The notes: generated from the sequence alone by a model not told the origin. Positions 7,836-20,073 are shown, counted from the stretch's first letter. The stretch: 64,000 bases of DNA from Kosakonia quasisacchari (GCF_004331415.1 NZ_SJOP01000007.1:62001-126000), one strand, 5' to 3'. Translations and numbers: made by a program.

Positions 7836-9665
7836 TCACGGGTGGGATGAGGTGCTGTAATCGGTAATCGCCTGCGCGGCGCAAATCAGCGCCAGGTGGC
7901 TTAAACCCTGCGGCAGGTTGCCGCTCCACTTGCCGGTGCGAACATCAAACATCTCATTAAAGGTTTCGACATTGCCTCTATCGCAAAGGGCGTTGAGGAT
8001 CGCCTCCATTGCCGCTTCGGCTTTGGTTATCTCGCCCATTGCTGCCCAGGCTGCCGCCAGCCAGAACGAACAGGCGACAAAAGTGTTCTCTTCCTGTTCG
8101 ACGCCGCTGTAGCGGTAGACCAGTGCGCCGCCGTGACCCAACTCTTCTTCAATGGCCCGGTAAGTGGCAAGCATGCGCTGGGGGTTAACATGTTGACCAT
8201 AGCGATAAACCAGCGCCAGCGAAGCATCAAGCCGATCGTCGCTATCCGGGTAAAAAAGGTAGGCCTGCTTGCTCTCTGACCAGCAATGGCTTTCGATCCA
8301 GTCGCGGATGCGATCCCGCTCGCGCTCCCAGCGCCCGACCCATGTCGGTTCGATATATTTCTCTTTCGCCATCAGCACGGCCATATCCAGCGCCAGCCAG
8401 CACGCCATCTTGGAGTGGGTATAATGTTGCAGCTCGGGCAGTTCCCAAATCCCGCAATCCTTTTGTCGCCAGTGATCGGCGCAACAGTTCGCCAACTCGC
8501 CCAGCAGCCGCGAGGTGGTGAGATCCAGCACGTGGCCCGCCTTGACGAACAGTTCCGCCGTTGCCAGCATGTCGCCGTACATGCTGAGTTGTAACTGGTC
8601 GCGAGCGTTATTACCCACTCGCACAGGCTTTGAGTTTTTGTAGCCCCGCAGCGCCGGGTAAGTTTCGCTGGGCACTTCATCCCCTTCGAGTGTGTAACAC
8701 GCCTGCAGCCTGACACCGTGGCGGATAATGGTTTTTGACAGCCATGAGAAAGCGGCTTTGCACTCTTCCAGCGCGCCCAAAAACGCAAACGCTTTAATAA
8801 TCAGGCAGGCATCGCGGATCCACGCGTAGCGATAATCGTAATTCTTCTCGCCGCCAATGCCTTCCGGAATTGAGGTGGTCGCCGCTGCAGCAAGCGCGCC
8901 GGTCGGGGAATACCAAAGGAATTTTAGCGCCAGCGCGGAACGCCCAACATGCTCTGTGTAGCGCCCTGCATAGCTCAGGTTTTTACTCCAGTCGCACCAG
9001 GCGGCATGACTGGTTTCAATTCGCGCGTCGATAGCATCGAGGCTCGGCACGGCCAGCGGCTCTTTCTCGGTCACCAGCAGGGCGACTAACCGCCGCTGGC
9101 CCGCTGAAATTTTCATGTGACCGTTAATCTGCTCATCGTCGGCGTCGGTGATGTTGACCTCTTCGCTGGTGCGCAGCATCGCCATTAAATCGGCGATATG
9201 GTAGACGTTGCCGTGCGCTGTTTTATTCATCCATGGCGAACAGGTTTCTGCCCGCGTCCCGAAACGGACTTTCAGCGCTAATGCCACTTCGCCTTCCAGA
9301 CCTTCAATCCGGCGCGCCAACTCGCTCCACGGCAAACGTCCGGCGAGCGTACTGTTAATGGATTCGGTGAGTAACACTTTGCCGCTGGCGGTAGTAAAAG
9401 TGGTTTCCAGCACGTTGCTGTCCTGCCTGTAGCGCCGCGTAACGGTGTAAGGTTGCTGCGGTTCTAGCTGAAAAAAACCGCCAATCTCCGGGTCGAGCAG
9501 GCGATCAAAAAGCGGCGGGGAATCGAGGTTTGGCGCGCACCACCAGTCAATTGATCCGTCCGGAGCGATGAGTGCGACCGAGCGCCCTTCACCAATCGCG
9601 GCGTAATCGCCGGGTTCGGCAAAGCCATCCTCCCGCACAGGAGAGTTAAAAATTGTGTTCTTCAC
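7836..9665 (-). CDS. Glycoside hydrolase family 15 protein (trehalase/glucoamylase-like)
   Basis: This 609-residue protein has the bacterial GH15 layout. An N-terminal beta-sandwich-type domain (PGDYAAIGEGRSVALIAPDG, DWWCAPNLDSPPLFDRLLD) precedes an (alpha/alpha)6 barrel carrying YRYAWIRDA, GIWELPELQHYTHSKMACW (with the likely catalytic Glu) and ENTFVACSFWLA. There is no signal peptide, so it acts in the cytoplasm, probably on trehalose or short alpha-glucosides. Several family members near an SDR gene are annotated as trehalases, but the substrate cannot be read from the sequence. An SDR gene lies upstream on the same strand. Confidence 0.88.
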   Translation of the reverse strand: MKNTIFNSPVREDGFAEPGDYAAIGEGRSVALIAPDGSIDWWCAPNLDSPPLFDRLLDPEIGGFFQLEPQQPYTVTRRYRQDSNVLETTFTTASGKVLLTESINSTLAGRLPWSELARRIEGLEGEVALALKVRFGTRAETCSPWMNKTAHGNVYHIADLMAMLRTSEEVNITDADDEQINGHMKISAGQRRLVALLVTEKEPLAVPSLDAIDARIETSHAAWCDWSKNLSYAGRYTEHVGRSALALKFLWYSPTGALAAAATTSIPEGIGGEKNYDYRYAWIRDACLIIKAFAFLGALEECKAAFSWLSKTIIRHGVRLQACYTLEGDEVPSETYPALRGYKNSKPVRVGNNARDQLQLSMYGDMLATAELFVKAGHVLDLTTSRLLGELANCCADHWRQKDCGIWELPELQHYTHSKMACWLALDMAVLMAKEKYIEPTWVGRWERERDRIRDWIESHCWSESKQAYLFYPDSDDRLDASLALVYRYGQHVNPQRMLATYRAIEEELGHGGALVYRYSGVEQEENTFVACSFWLAAAWAAMGEITKAEAAMEAILNALCDRGNVETFNEMFDVRTGKWSGNLPQGLSHLALICAAQAITDYSTSSHP

Positions 9666-9688
9666 GGTGTTGCGATCCTTACCAGAAA

Positions 9689-9708
9689 TGGCCGCCAGAC
9701 GGCGGCCA
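9689..9708. other. Intergenic hairpin between the SDR and GH15 genes
   Basis: A perfect 8-bp stem (TGGCCGCC / GGCGGCCA) with loop AGAC lies in the 68-bp gap between the SDR stop and the GH15 start, both read on the minus strand. There is no T run after it, so it may attenuate or stabilise message ends rather than fully terminate. Confidence 0.5.
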
Positions 9709-9733
9709 TACAGAGTGGAATCGGGAGTGAGAA

Positions 9734-10627
9734 TTACAGCGTGCCGGTACCCCCGTCAGAACACCAAACCTGCCCGGAGGTGTAGCTGCTTTCCGCCGAG
9801 GCCATGGTGACATACAGCGGAGCAATTTCTACGGGCTGACCTGGGCGGCCCAGCGGTGCGCTGGCCCCGAACTGCTGTACTTTTTCCTGCGGCTGACCAC
9901 CGCTGGACTGCAGCGGTGTCCAGTAAGGGCCAGGCGCAACCGCATTCACGCGGATGCCTTTTTCACCCAATTGCTGCGCCAGCGATTTAGTGAACGCCAC
10001 GATCGCCGCTTTGGTCTGCGCGTAATCCAGCAGAATAGGGCTTGGCTGGTAGGCCTGCACCGAAGAGGTGTTGATTATGCTGGCACCGCGCGGCAGATGT
10101 TCCACTGCGGCTTTGGTTATCCAGAACATCGCATAGACGTTGGTTTTAAAGGTGGCGTCAAAATCTTCGGTTGAGAGCGTCAGAATCGACTCGTTAAACT
10201 GCTGGCGACCGGCGTTGTTAACCAGAATATCCAGCCCGCCCAGTTTCGTAACCGCCTCGTTGACCAGCGTCTGGCAAAACGCCTCCGAACGAATATCACC
10301 CGGAATGGCGATGGCTTTTCGCCCTTCGGCTTCAATGAGTTTGATCACTTCAGCGGCGTCAGATTCCTCTTCCGGCAGGTAATTAATTGCCACATCCGCA
10401 CCTTCGCGTGCGTAGGCAATGGCGACCGCCCGGCCAATGCCGGAATCGCCACCGGTGATCAGCGCTTTACGGCCCGTTAAACGCCCGGAACCCCGGTAGC
10501 GGGTTTCACCGTGATCCGGCACAGGTTTCATTTTGCTGGCAAGACCCGGTGCGGGCTGCGGTTGTTCGACAAACGGAGGAGTAGGATAGTGCGGTGCTAG
10601 CGTGGTTTTTGGGCTTTGCTCTGCCAT
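9734..10627 (-). CDS. SDR-family oxidoreductase, YghA-like
   Basis: This 297-residue short-chain dehydrogenase has an N-terminal extension of about 45 residues ending in [19 protein letters not shown], typical of the YghA group. It has the nucleotide motif [14 protein letters not shown], the catalytic Ser in NTSSVQAY and the YxxxK motif (YAQTK). The start is set at 10627 because GAAGGAGAAAG precedes it. An in-frame extension to 10705 has no ribosome site. General-stress (RpoS-type) roles are known for relatives. The substrate is unknown. Confidence 0.9.
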   Translation of the reverse strand: MAEQSPKTTLAPHYPTPPFVEQPQPAPGLASKMKPVPDHGETRYRGSGRLTGRKALITGGDSGIGRAVAIAYAREGADVAINYLPEEESDAAEVIKLIEAEGRKAIAIPGDIRSEAFCQTLVNEAVTKLGGLDILVNNAGRQQFNESILTLSTEDFDATFKTNVYAMFWITKAAVEHLPRGASIINTSSVQAYQPSPILLDYAQTKAAIVAFTKSLAQQLGEKGIRVNAVAPGPYWTPLQSSGGQPQEKVQQFGASAPLGRPGQPVEIAPLYVTMASAESSYTSGQVWCSDGGTGTL

Positions 10628-10744
10628 GCTTTCTCCTTCAGACGTTGTTGTACACGTCATTAAGCCTGGCATAGATGTGAGCGTTGTCACGCTATCAAGC
10701 GGCAAACTGCCGTTGAGAAAAGTCTGTAAACAGGGGGAGAAAGA

Positions 10745-10776
10745 CGGGCAACGACGAAATGCGTTCGTGTTGCCCG
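10745..10776 (-). terminator. Intrinsic terminator of ascB
   Basis: A strong hairpin with outer arms CGGGCAAC/GTTGCCCG and inner arms ACGAA/TTCGT (one bulged G) lies 18 bp beyond the ascB stop. On the minus strand it is followed by TCTTTCT. It separates ascFB from the SDR gene. Confidence 0.8.
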
Positions 10777-10794
10777 CCTGGTGTTGCGCGGTGT

Positions 10795-12222
<1,428 letters not shown>

Positions 12223-12240
12223 TTACCTCGCTTTCTTAAA

Positions 12241-13683
12241 TCAGGCTCGTGCTTCTTTTACATTGACCGGCTCGGCCGCTTGCGGTTTGTTCTCGGTTTC
12301 CACGGGAATATCTTCAAACCCGAGCAGCAGCGTCAACACAAATGACAACACTACCGCCAGCGCCATTACGCCGAACACCCAGACAATGGACATGGGGTTG
12401 GCCGGGTCGAAGAACTGGACGCTGGTAAATAACCCAGGCGCCGCCATTGAGTGGCTGGCAAGCCCGGCGATACCGGCAACCGCGCCGCAGACAAACCCGC
12501 TAATCAAACTGGCAATCAGCGGGCGTTTCAGGCGCACCGCCACGCCGTAGAGCGCCGGTTCTGAGATACCAGCCAGAATCGCGGAAGCCGCCGCCGCCAT
12601 TGCGGTCTGGCGCAGTTCCGGGTTTTTGGTTTTCCAGGCTACCGCCAACGAAGAACCGCCAAGCGACAGGTTCGCACCGATTTCCGACGGCATAACCATG
12701 CCCTCTTTGCCGGTTTCCGCGATGGTCTGAATAATGGTTGGGGTAAAAACACGGTGCATCCCGGTCATCACCAGCAGCGGCCACAGTGCGCCCATAATGG
12801 CGACGGAGAGCCAGCCGAGATAACCGTGAATGGTGTAGACCAGCGCGGAAATCGCGCTACCGATCCAGATGCCGAGCGGGCCAATCAGCACAATTGCCAG
12901 CGGCGCGGCAATCAGCACGATCAACATCGGTTTTAAGAAGTTTTTCGTCACCGCCGGTGTAATGCGATCCACCCAGCGTTCGATATACGACAGGCACCAG
13001 GTCATCACCAGCGCCGGGATGACGGTATAGGTGTATTTCACCGCCGTCACCGGAATCAGGGCGAACTCAACGTGCTCGCCCTGCGCGGCTTTCGCCATCA
13101 GATCGACAAAACTCGGATGCACCAGCACCCCGGCGATGGCGATTGCCAGCGACATATTGGTTTTGAATTTCACCGCCGCAGATGCTGCCACCATCAATGG
13201 CAGGAAGAAGAAGGCACCGTCGCCAATCACTGTCAGAATCGTCAGTGTGGAAGAGCCTTTTGGCAGCACGCCGGACATCTCCAGCACCATCGCCAGCAGT
13301 TTAACCATCGACCCGCCGATGATCGCCGGGATCAGCGGCGACATGGTGCCGATCAACGCATCGAGAATGCCCGCGCCGATGCGGCGCAACGTCAGTTTTT
13401 GCTTCGTCTGCACTTCAACCGGCTGCATATCTTGCGGCAGCAGGCTGACCACTTCGCGAAACGCCTGGGAAACCGTGTTGCCGATGATCACCTGGCACTG
13501 GTTGTCGTTGCGTACCACACCCATTACGCCGCTGACGCTTTTAAGCGTGGGGGCGTCGATGCGTGTTTCGTCTTTCACCACAAAGCGCAGGCGCGTCATA
13601 CAGTGCGTTACGGCGGCGATGTTATCGGCTCCGCCCAGCGCGTCCACCACCGAGTGGGCCAGCGCGGCATAATTCTTTGCCAT
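12241..13683 (-). CDS. ascF: PTS beta-glucoside transporter AscF (EIIBC)
   Basis: The 480-residue protein has EIIB at residues 1-85, with the phosphocysteine in AVTHCMTRLRFVVKD, and then a polytopic EIIC domain (TMSPLIPAIIGGSMVKLL, ISEPALYGVAVRLKRPL). It matches E. coli AscF nearly throughout and ends without an EIIA domain, so it borrows EIIA from another PTS protein. The start at 13683 (MAKNYAALAHSVVDALGG) agrees with the homologue. The longer frame to 13770 would overlap the operator region. Confidence 0.95.
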   Translation of the reverse strand: MAKNYAALAHSVVDALGGADNIAAVTHCMTRLRFVVKDETRIDAPTLKSVSGVMGVVRNDNQCQVIIGNTVSQAFREVVSLLPQDMQPVEVQTKQKLTLRRIGAGILDALIGTMSPLIPAIIGGSMVKLLAMVLEMSGVLPKGSSTLTILTVIGDGAFFFLPLMVAASAAVKFKTNMSLAIAIAGVLVHPSFVDLMAKAAQGEHVEFALIPVTAVKYTYTVIPALVMTWCLSYIERWVDRITPAVTKNFLKPMLIVLIAAPLAIVLIGPLGIWIGSAISALVYTIHGYLGWLSVAIMGALWPLLVMTGMHRVFTPTIIQTIAETGKEGMVMPSEIGANLSLGGSSLAVAWKTKNPELRQTAMAAAASAILAGISEPALYGVAVRLKRPLIASLISGFVCGAVAGIAGLASHSMAAPGLFTSVQFFDPANPMSIVWVFGVMALAVVLSFVLTLLLGFEDIPVETENKPQAAEPVNVKEARA

Positions 13684-13756
13684 TAAATTTTGTCCTGTTT
13701 TATCAATAAGGTACTGCTTCATCGCAACGCCCTGGCGGCCATGAAACATGAAATAG

Positions 13757-13816
13757 GTAACCGGTTCCACAAAATCATGAAGAGTTTCATTGTGTGAAAC
13801 AAGACATGAAAAGAGG
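13757..13816. promoter_or_regulatory. AscG operator region in the ascF-ascG intergenic space
   Basis: GTAACCGGTTCC (13758-13767 core) is a LacI-family palindrome centred on CCGG, close to the AscG site as remembered from E. coli (TGAAACCGGTTTCA). Further half-sites follow: TGAAGAGTTTCA (about 13778-13789) and TGTGAAAC (about 13792-13800). The 265-bp gap between the divergent ascF and ascG starts holds both promoters and no other gene. Confidence 0.65.
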
Positions 13817-13948
13817 TTATTTTTATAATCGTGACGTTGATCACTAGATGAGGCGCGAGGGAAATGTTGATCTGTCGGGCTTAAGTGTTCCCATCATCGC
13901 AACGCCTGAAGTACACTTCGGGTCACGTTTTTTGCAGCGGGAGGATCG

Positions 13949-14962
13949 ATGGCGACAATGCAGGAAGTAGCAAAGCGGGCTGGGGTGTCGAAAGCCACCG
14001 TTTCCCGCGTGCTGACGGGCAAAGGGTATGTTGGCGAAGAGACGAAAGCACGCGTCTTTCAGGCCATTACCGAAAGCGGTTATCGCCCGAATTTGCTGGC
14101 GCGCAGCCTGGCTTCCAGCAAAACCCAGACCTTAGGGCTGGTGGTCACCAACACTCTTTATCACGGTGTCTATTTTAGCGAGCTGCTTTCCCATGCCGCG
14201 CGCATGACCGAAGATAAAGGCCGTCGATTGCTGCTGGCAGACGGGAAACACAGCGCCGAAGAGGAGCGCCAGGCGATCCAGTACCTGCTCGATTTGCGTT
14301 GTGATGCGATCATTATTTACCCGCGTTTTTTGAGTGTTGATGAACTTGACGAGATTATCGACAACCATTCGCAACCGCTGGTGGTGCTCAATCGCCGTTT
14401 GCGTAAACACGCCAGCCACTGTGTTTACTCTGACCAGAAAGCCTCCAGCATGAGCGTGGTGTCGCGGCTTATCACCCGTGGTCACCGCGATATCGCATTT
14501 ATCACCGGTTCGCTGGATTCACCCACCGGTATTGAGCGTTTATCGGGTTATAAAGAAGCGCTGGCGCAGCACGGGATCGAGGTGCGTAATGAATTGATAA
14601 CCGAAGGGAAATGGACGCCAGCCAGCGGTGCGCAAGGCGTGGCGGAGTTGCTTTCCCGCAAGGCGACCTTCACCGCGCTGGTGGCGAGCAACGACGATAT
14701 GGCCATCGGCGCGATTAAGCAACTGCATGAAAGCCAGTTCGCGGTGCCACAGCAGGTGTCGGTGGTGGGGTTTGATGATATCGCCATTGCGCCCTTTACC
14801 GTGCCGGCGCTTTCCAGCGTGAAAATCCCGGTCACGGAGATGATCAAAGAGACGATTAACCGCTTGATCTTTATGCTTGATGGCGGCGATTTTCACTACC
14901 AGCAAACCTTTCCAGGTGAGTTAATTACCCGCGATTCCATCACTGACGGCCCGCACGCTTGA
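13949..14962 (+). CDS. ascG: LacI-family repressor AscG
   Basis: This 337-residue LacI/GalR repressor has the HTH MQEVAKRAGVSKATVSRVLT at the N-terminus, a hinge, and a sugar-binding domain with LLLADGKHSAEEERQAI. It is highly similar to E. coli AscG and, as there, divergent from ascFB, which it represses. The start ATG at 13949 is preceded by GGGAGG. A paralogue lies at 1700-2704. Confidence 0.94.
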   Translation: MATMQEVAKRAGVSKATVSRVLTGKGYVGEETKARVFQAITESGYRPNLLARSLASSKTQTLGLVVTNTLYHGVYFSELLSHAARMTEDKGRRLLLADGKHSAEEERQAIQYLLDLRCDAIIIYPRFLSVDELDEIIDNHSQPLVVLNRRLRKHASHCVYSDQKASSMSVVSRLITRGHRDIAFITGSLDSPTGIERLSGYKEALAQHGIEVRNELITEGKWTPASGAQGVAELLSRKATFTALVASNDDMAIGAIKQLHESQFAVPQQVSVVGFDDIAIAPFTVPALSSVKIPVTEMIKETINRLIFMLDGGDFHYQQTFPGELITRDSITDGPHA

Positions 14963-14970
14963 TCTCGTCA

Positions 14971-15010
14971 GCTGTCATCGTCACTTCTGTCGATGACAGC
15001 CCTCTGGTTT
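14971..15010 (+). terminator. Terminator-like hairpin after ascG
   Basis: A perfect 10-bp stem GCTGTCATCG / CGATGACAGC (14971-14980 and 14991-15000) is followed by a T-containing stretch (CCTCTGGTTTTA). It isolates ascG from hydN. Confidence 0.7.
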
Positions 15011-15045
15011 TATAAATTTCCTTTAATTACAGCTGATTATAATTC

Positions 15046-15060
15046 TGGCACGCTTTGTGA
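15046..15060 (+). promoter_or_regulatory. Probable sigma-54 promoter of hydN-fdhF-hypF
   Basis: TGGCACGCTTTGTGA has the -24 element TGGCAC and a GG-N10-GA spacing in place of the usual GG-N10-GC. It lies 38 bp before the hydN start. In E. coli, hydN-hypF is transcribed by sigma-54 with FhlA, so this fits. No clear FhlA upstream site was recognised. Confidence 0.6.
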
Positions 15061-15098
15061 ATACTCCGGCGGGATATCGCCTTTTTCCGGAGGAAATC

Positions 15099-15644
15099 AT
15101 GAACCGATTTATTATGGCAGACGCTGCAAAATGCATTGGCTGTCGCACCTGTGAGGTCGCCTGCGTGGTGTCTCATCAGGAAAACCAGGATTGCGCGGCA
15201 CTCACCCCTGAGACGTTTCTGCCGCGTATTCATGTCATCAAGGGTGTCAATGTGTCGACGGCGACATTGTGCCGTCAGTGCGAAGACGCGCCCTGCGCGA
15301 ATGTTTGCCCGAACGGTGCTATCAGCCGCGACGAAGGGTTTGTGCATGTGATGCAGGAACGCTGCATTGGTTGCAAAACTTGTGTGGTGGCGTGCCCGTA
15401 CGGCGCAATGGAAGTGGTGGTGCGCCCGGTTATTCGCCACAGCGGCGCGGGTCTGAATGTGCGTGCCGAGAAAGCCGAAGCCAACAAATGTGATTTGTGC
15501 CACCACAGTGAAAGCGGCCCCGCTTGCATGCAAGCCTGCCCGACCAACGCGCTGGTGTGTGTCGATCGCAACTTACTGGAACAGATGAGCGCGGAAAAAC
15601 GTCGTCGCGCCGCGCTGGATGGCGCCGTTTCCCTGGTGTTCTAA
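15099..15644 (+). CDS. hydN: Ferredoxin-type electron transfer protein HydN
   Basis: This 181-residue four-cluster ferredoxin has repeated Cys motifs: CIGCRTCEVAC, CRQCEDAPCANVC, CIGCKTCVVACPYG and CDLCHH...CMQACPTNAL. It is the electron-transfer partner for formate dehydrogenase H. The start at 15099 follows GGAGGAAATC. The frame extension to 15057 overlaps the promoter. It lies 36 bp before fdhF with no terminator between, so the two are cotranscribed. Confidence 0.95.
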   Translation: MNRFIMADAAKCIGCRTCEVACVVSHQENQDCAALTPETFLPRIHVIKGVNVSTATLCRQCEDAPCANVCPNGAISRDEGFVHVMQERCIGCKTCVVACPYGAMEVVVRPVIRHSGAGLNVRAEKAEANKCDLCHHSESGPACMQACPTNALVCVDRNLLEQMSAEKRRRAALDGAVSLVF

Positions 15645-15680
15645 ACAATCTGTCTTTCACTTTTAACAGGTCTGTTACTG

Positions 15681-17831
15681 ATGAAAAAAATTACGAGCGT
15701 ATGCCCTTACTGCGGCGCTGGCTGCAAACTGAAACTGGTCGTGGATAACGGAAAAATCATCCGTGCGGAAGCGGCCGACGGCCACACCAACCAAAATGAA
15801 CTGTGCCTGAAAGGCTACTACGGCTGGGATTTCCTCAACGACACCAAACTGCTGACACCGCGCCTGACCCAGCCGATGATCCGCTACGAAAAAGGCGGCA
15901 AACTCACACCGGTTAGCTGGGATGAAGCGATCCGCTACACTGCCAAACGCCTTGGCGACATCAAAGCGAAATACGGCCCGCGCGCCATTATGACTACCGG
16001 CTCGTCACGCGGCACCGGTAATGAAACTAACTATGTAATGCAAAAATTTGCCCGCGGCGTGCTCAACACCAACAATGTCGACTGCTGCGCGCGCGTTTGC
16101 CACGGCCCGTCTGTTGCGGGTTTACAGGAAACACTTGGCAACGGTGCGATGAGTAACTCCATCAGCGATATCGAAAATTCCAGTTGCCTGCTGGTATTTG
16201 GCTATAACTGCGCCGATTCACACCCGATCGTCGCGCGCCGGGTGATCAAAGCCAAACAGAAAGGGGCGAAAATCATTGTCTGCGATCCGCGCCGCATCGA
16301 AACCGCGCGCATCGCCGACCAGCACCTGCAACTGAATAACGGCTGCAACATGGCGCTGGTCAACGCTTTTGGCTATGTGCTGCTGGAAGAGGAACTCTAC
16401 GACAAAGATTACGTTGCCAGCTTTACAACCGGGCTGGAAGCGTACCGTGAAACGGTAAAAGATTACGCGCCGGAAGCGGTGGAGCACATTACCGGCGTCC
16501 CTGCAAAACAGGTGCGCCAGGCAATGCGCACGTATGCCGCCGCACCGTCTGCCACCATTATGTGGGGTATGGGCGTCACCCAGTTCGGCCAGGCGGTGGA
16601 CGTGGTGAAAGGACTCTCCAGCCTGGCGCTGCTTACCGGAAACCTTGGTCGCGAACATGTTGGCGTTGGCCCGGTTCGTGGGCAAAACAACGTGCAGGGC
16701 GCGTGCGATATGGGCGTGATCCCCAACCAGTTCCCTGGCTATCAGGATGTGGTAAACCCGGAAGTACGCGCTAAATTCGCCAAAGCCTGGGGCATCGACC
16801 CGGCGGTGATGGACGATAAAGTCGGCGTGCGTATTACCGAAGTGCCGCACCTGGCGCTGGAAGGCAAAGTGAAAGCCTACTACATCATGGGTGAAGATCC
16901 GTTGCAGACCGAAGCGGATTTGGGCCTGGTGCGTAAAGGCTTTGAAGCGCTCGATTTCGTGGTGGTGCAGGACATCTTTATGACTAAAACCGCCGAGCAG
17001 GCCGATGTGCTGCTGCCCGCAACGTCATGGGGTGAGCATGGCGGTGTCTTCACCTGCGCCGATCGCGGCTTCCAGCGCTTTGAAAAAGCCATTGAACCGA
17101 AGTACAACGTCAAGCGCGACTGGGAAATCATCAGCTTGATCGCCACGGAAATGGGCTACCCGATGCACTACGACAACAACCAGCAGATCTGGGATGAGCT
17201 GCGCGAGTTGTGTCCGCTGTTCTACGGCGTGACCTACGAGAAAATGGGCGATATGGGGCACATTCAGTGGCCTTGCCCGACGCTTGATCACCCCGGTACG
17301 CCATACCTGTATCAGAACAACAAATTCGATACGCCGGACGGCAAAGGCCATCTCTTTGCCGCGCAGTGGCGTGCGCCAGCGGAACGCCCGGACGATGAAT
17401 TCCCACTGGTGCTCTGTACGGTGCGCGAAGTGGGCCACTACTCTTGCCGTTCAATGACCGGCAACTGTGCGGCGCTGCAAACGCTCGCTGACGAACCGGG
17501 CTTTGTGCAGATTAGCCCGGCTGATGCCGAGGCGCTCGGCGTGCAGGATCGCCAACTGGTATGGGTTGAGTCGCGACGTGGCAAGGTGATCACGCGTGCG
17601 GATGTCAGCGAGCGCGTTAATCACGGCAGCGTGTATATGACTTATCAGTGGTGGATTGGTGCGTGTAACGAACTGACGCAGGATAATCTGGATCCGATTT
17701 CAAAAACGCCAGAGACCAAATACTGCGCAGTTCGGGTGAGTGCGATCAACGATCAGCGCTGGGCCGAAGAGTACACTCAGAGCACTTATCAACAGATGAA
17801 GAGTCGATTGCTCAATGCAGCAATGCAATGA
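15681..17831 (+). CDS. fdhF: Formate dehydrogenase H, cysteine-type (no selenocysteine)
   Basis: This 716-residue molybdopterin oxidoreductase has an N-terminal 4Fe-4S motif ([18 protein letters not shown], later [13 protein letters not shown]), bis-MGD binding regions and the conserved [16 protein letters not shown]. It aligns along its length with E. coli FdhF. At the metal ligand site, where E. coli has selenocysteine 140 (ARVUHGPS), this gene has ARVCHGPS with a normal TGC codon. The catalytic ligand is therefore cysteine and decoding needs no SelB. Placement between hydN and hypF ties it to formate hydrogenlyase metabolism. Confidence 0.93.
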   Translation: MKKITSVCPYCGAGCKLKLVVDNGKIIRAEAADGHTNQNELCLKGYYGWDFLNDTKLLTPRLTQPMIRYEKGGKLTPVSWDEAIRYTAKRLGDIKAKYGPRAIMTTGSSRGTGNETNYVMQKFARGVLNTNNVDCCARVCHGPSVAGLQETLGNGAMSNSISDIENSSCLLVFGYNCADSHPIVARRVIKAKQKGAKIIVCDPRRIETARIADQHLQLNNGCNMALVNAFGYVLLEEELYDKDYVASFTTGLEAYRETVKDYAPEAVEHITGVPAKQVRQAMRTYAAAPSATIMWGMGVTQFGQAVDVVKGLSSLALLTGNLGREHVGVGPVRGQNNVQGACDMGVIPNQFPGYQDVVNPEVRAKFAKAWGIDPAVMDDKVGVRITEVPHLALEGKVKAYYIMGEDPLQTEADLGLVRKGFEALDFVVVQDIFMTKTAEQADVLLPATSWGEHGGVFTCADRGFQRFEKAIEPKYNVKRDWEIISLIATEMGYPMHYDNNQQIWDELRELCPLFYGVTYEKMGDMGHIQWPCPTLDHPGTPYLYQNNKFDTPDGKGHLFAAQWRAPAERPDDEFPLVLCTVREVGHYSCRSMTGNCAALQTLADEPGFVQISPADAEALGVQDRQLVWVESRRGKVITRADVSERVNHGSVYMTYQWWIGACNELTQDNLDPISKTPETKYCAVRVSAINDQRWAEEYTQSTYQQMKSRLLNAAMQ

Positions 17832-20073
17832 TGACACAGCCAACAGCAACGGTGTCTGTTTGCGCGTGTACGGAAAAGTACAAGGGGTGGGCTTCCGCCC
17901 CTTTGTCTGGCAACTGGCGCAGCAGCTCGGGCTGAAAGGCGATGTCTGTAATGATGCGCAGGGCGTGGAGGTTCGGCTGCTCGGTAATGAGCATGAATTT
18001 CTCGCCCTGTTGCAGCAACAATGCCCGCCGCTGGCGCGCATTGATATGGTGACCAGCGCGCCGTTTTGCTGGTCTGTTTTACCGCTTGATTTCGCCATTC
18101 GCCACAGCGCGGGTGGCGCAATGAATACCCAAATTGTTCCCGACGCGGCAACCTGCCCGGCATGCCTGGCGGAGATGAACGACCCTTCTGAACGCCGCTA
18201 TCGCTACCCATTTATCAACTGCACCCACTGTGGGCCGCGCTTCACCATTATTCTCGCTATGCCTTATGACCGGCCTTACACCGCAATGGCGGGTTTTCCG
18301 TTGTGCCCGGTGTGCGAAGCCGAGTATCGCAATCCGCTGGACCGGCGTTTTCACGCTCAGCCCGTCGCGTGTCATGAATGCGGCCCGGCGCTTGAATGGC
18401 GCAGCGGCGAACAGCATGCACAAGGGGAAGCGGCACTACAGGCGGCAATCGCGCTGCTAAAAAGCGGCGGCATTGTGGCGGTAAAAGGCATTGGCGGTTT
18501 TCATCTCGCTTGTGATGCAACGAACCAGGCGGCGGTGATGCACCTGCGTGCGCGAAAACATCGCCCGGCAAAACCGCTGGCGGTGATGTTACCCGGCGCG
18601 GAAGGCGTGACGACGCAGGCACAGCGTTTACTTGCAACGCCCGCCGCACCGATTGTGCTGGTGGAAAAAGAGCGCGTGAGCGGGCTGTGCGAGGCGATTG
18701 CTCCCGGCCTTGATGAAGTGGGCGTCATGTTGCCTGCCAATCCGCTGCAACACCTGCTGGCACAGGAGTTACAGCGCCCGCTGGTGATGACGTCAGGCAA
18801 CCTCAGCGGCAAACCGCCCGCAATCAGTAATGACGAGGCGTTAAGCGATCTGGCGGATATCGCCGACGGCTTTTTGCTGCACAACCGCGATATTGTTCAG
18901 CGCATGGATGATTCCGTGGTGCGCGAGAACGGGGAGATGCTGCGCCGCTCGCGCGGCTATGTGCCGGATGCGATGTCGCTGCCGCCGGGGTTTAACGATC
19001 TTCCGCCGCTGCTCTGCCTGGGGGCGGATCTGAAAAACACCTTTTGCCTGCTGCGCGGTAACAGTGCGGTGCCGGGGCAGCATTTTGGCGATATCACGGA
19101 TGAAGGCGTCGAAGCGCAGTGGCGCAGTGCGCTGCGTCTGATGCTGGATATTTACGATTTTGCCCCGGAGCAGGTGGTGGTGGACGCCCATCCAGGGTAT
19201 CGCACGCATCAATGGGCCAGCAGTTATGGCCTGCCGGTGCAGACGGTGCTGCATCATCACGCCCACGCCGCTGCCTGCCTTGGCGAACACGGCTGGCCGC
19301 TCGAAGGTGGCGATGTCATTGCAATAACGCTTGATGGTATCGGTATGGGCGAGGGCGGTGAACTGTGGGGCGGTGAATGCCTGCGGGTCAATTACCGCGA
19401 GTGCGAGCACTTGGGGGGGTTACCGGCAGTGGCGCTCCCCGGTGGCGATTTAGCGGCGCAGCAGCCGTGGCGCAACCTGCTGGCGCAGATGCTGGAATTT
19501 ATCCCTGACTGGCAACACTATCCGGAAACCGCCGATATTCAGCGGCAGAACTGGCCGCTGCTGGCGCGGGCAGTTGAGCGCGGCGTTAATTCGCCGAAAG
19601 CTTCATCCTGCGGGCGTTTATTTGATGCTATTGCCTGTGCGCTGGGCTGCGCGCCGCTGCACCTCAGTTATGAAGGCGAGGCGGCTTGCCAACTGGAAGC
19701 GCTGGCGGCGAGTGTGGAGTCCGTTGAGCATCCGGTTCACATGCCGCTTTGCGGCACCATGCTTGATTTGGCCGCATTCTGGCGAAGCTGGCTGAACTGG
19801 CAGGCAACGCCTGCCGAGCGCGCATGGGCATTTCATGATGCGCTGGCGCAAGGTCTGGCAACACTGGCGCGGCAGGAAGCGACATTGCGTGGGATCCCTG
19901 TGCTGGTGTTCAGCGGCGGCGTGATGCATAACCGCCTGCTGAAGAAACGCTTACAGTACTACCTTGCGGAATTTACTTTGCTGTTTGCGCACCAGCTCCC
20001 GGCCGGTGATGGCGGCATTGCCTTCGGCCAGGGGCTGGTAGCAGCAGCACGGACTATACCGCCAGCGCTTTAA
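17815..20073 (+). CDS. hypF: Carbamoyltransferase HypF (NiFe hydrogenase maturation)
   Basis: This 752-residue protein has four modules. The acylphosphatase domain is at residues 1-95 ([20 protein letters not shown]). Two zinc fingers have CPACLAEM...CTHC and CPVCEAEY...CHEC. A YrdC-like domain contains [12 protein letters not shown] and [10 protein letters not shown]. The Kae1-like C-terminal domain has the HHHAHAAA metal motif. It makes the thiocarboxamide that becomes the CN ligand of NiFe hydrogenases. It overlaps fdhF by 17 bp and converges on norW with a 20-bp overlap. No hydrogenase structural genes lie in the window. Confidence 0.96.
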   Translation: MQQCNDDTANSNGVCLRVYGKVQGVGFRPFVWQLAQQLGLKGDVCNDAQGVEVRLLGNEHEFLALLQQQCPPLARIDMVTSAPFCWSVLPLDFAIRHSAGGAMNTQIVPDAATCPACLAEMNDPSERRYRYPFINCTHCGPRFTIILAMPYDRPYTAMAGFPLCPVCEAEYRNPLDRRFHAQPVACHECGPALEWRSGEQHAQGEAALQAAIALLKSGGIVAVKGIGGFHLACDATNQAAVMHLRARKHRPAKPLAVMLPGAEGVTTQAQRLLATPAAPIVLVEKERVSGLCEAIAPGLDEVGVMLPANPLQHLLAQELQRPLVMTSGNLSGKPPAISNDEALSDLADIADGFLLHNRDIVQRMDDSVVRENGEMLRRSRGYVPDAMSLPPGFNDLPPLLCLGADLKNTFCLLRGNSAVPGQHFGDITDEGVEAQWRSALRLMLDIYDFAPEQVVVDAHPGYRTHQWASSYGLPVQTVLHHHAHAAACLGEHGWPLEGGDVIAITLDGIGMGEGGELWGGECLRVNYRECEHLGGLPAVALPGGDLAAQQPWRNLLAQMLEFIPDWQHYPETADIQRQNWPLLARAVERGVNSPKASSCGRLFDAIACALGCAPLHLSYEGEAACQLEALAASVESVEHPVHMPLCGTMLDLAAFWRSWLNWQATPAERAWAFHDALAQGLATLARQEATLRGIPVLVFSGGVMHNRLLKKRLQYYLAEFTLLFAHQLPAGDGGIAFGQGLVAAARTIPPAL

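Noticed and set aside
16090..16110. Expected selenocysteine TGA in fdhF
   Set aside because: The codon at the ligand position is TGC and the frame is open throughout, so no recoding is needed.
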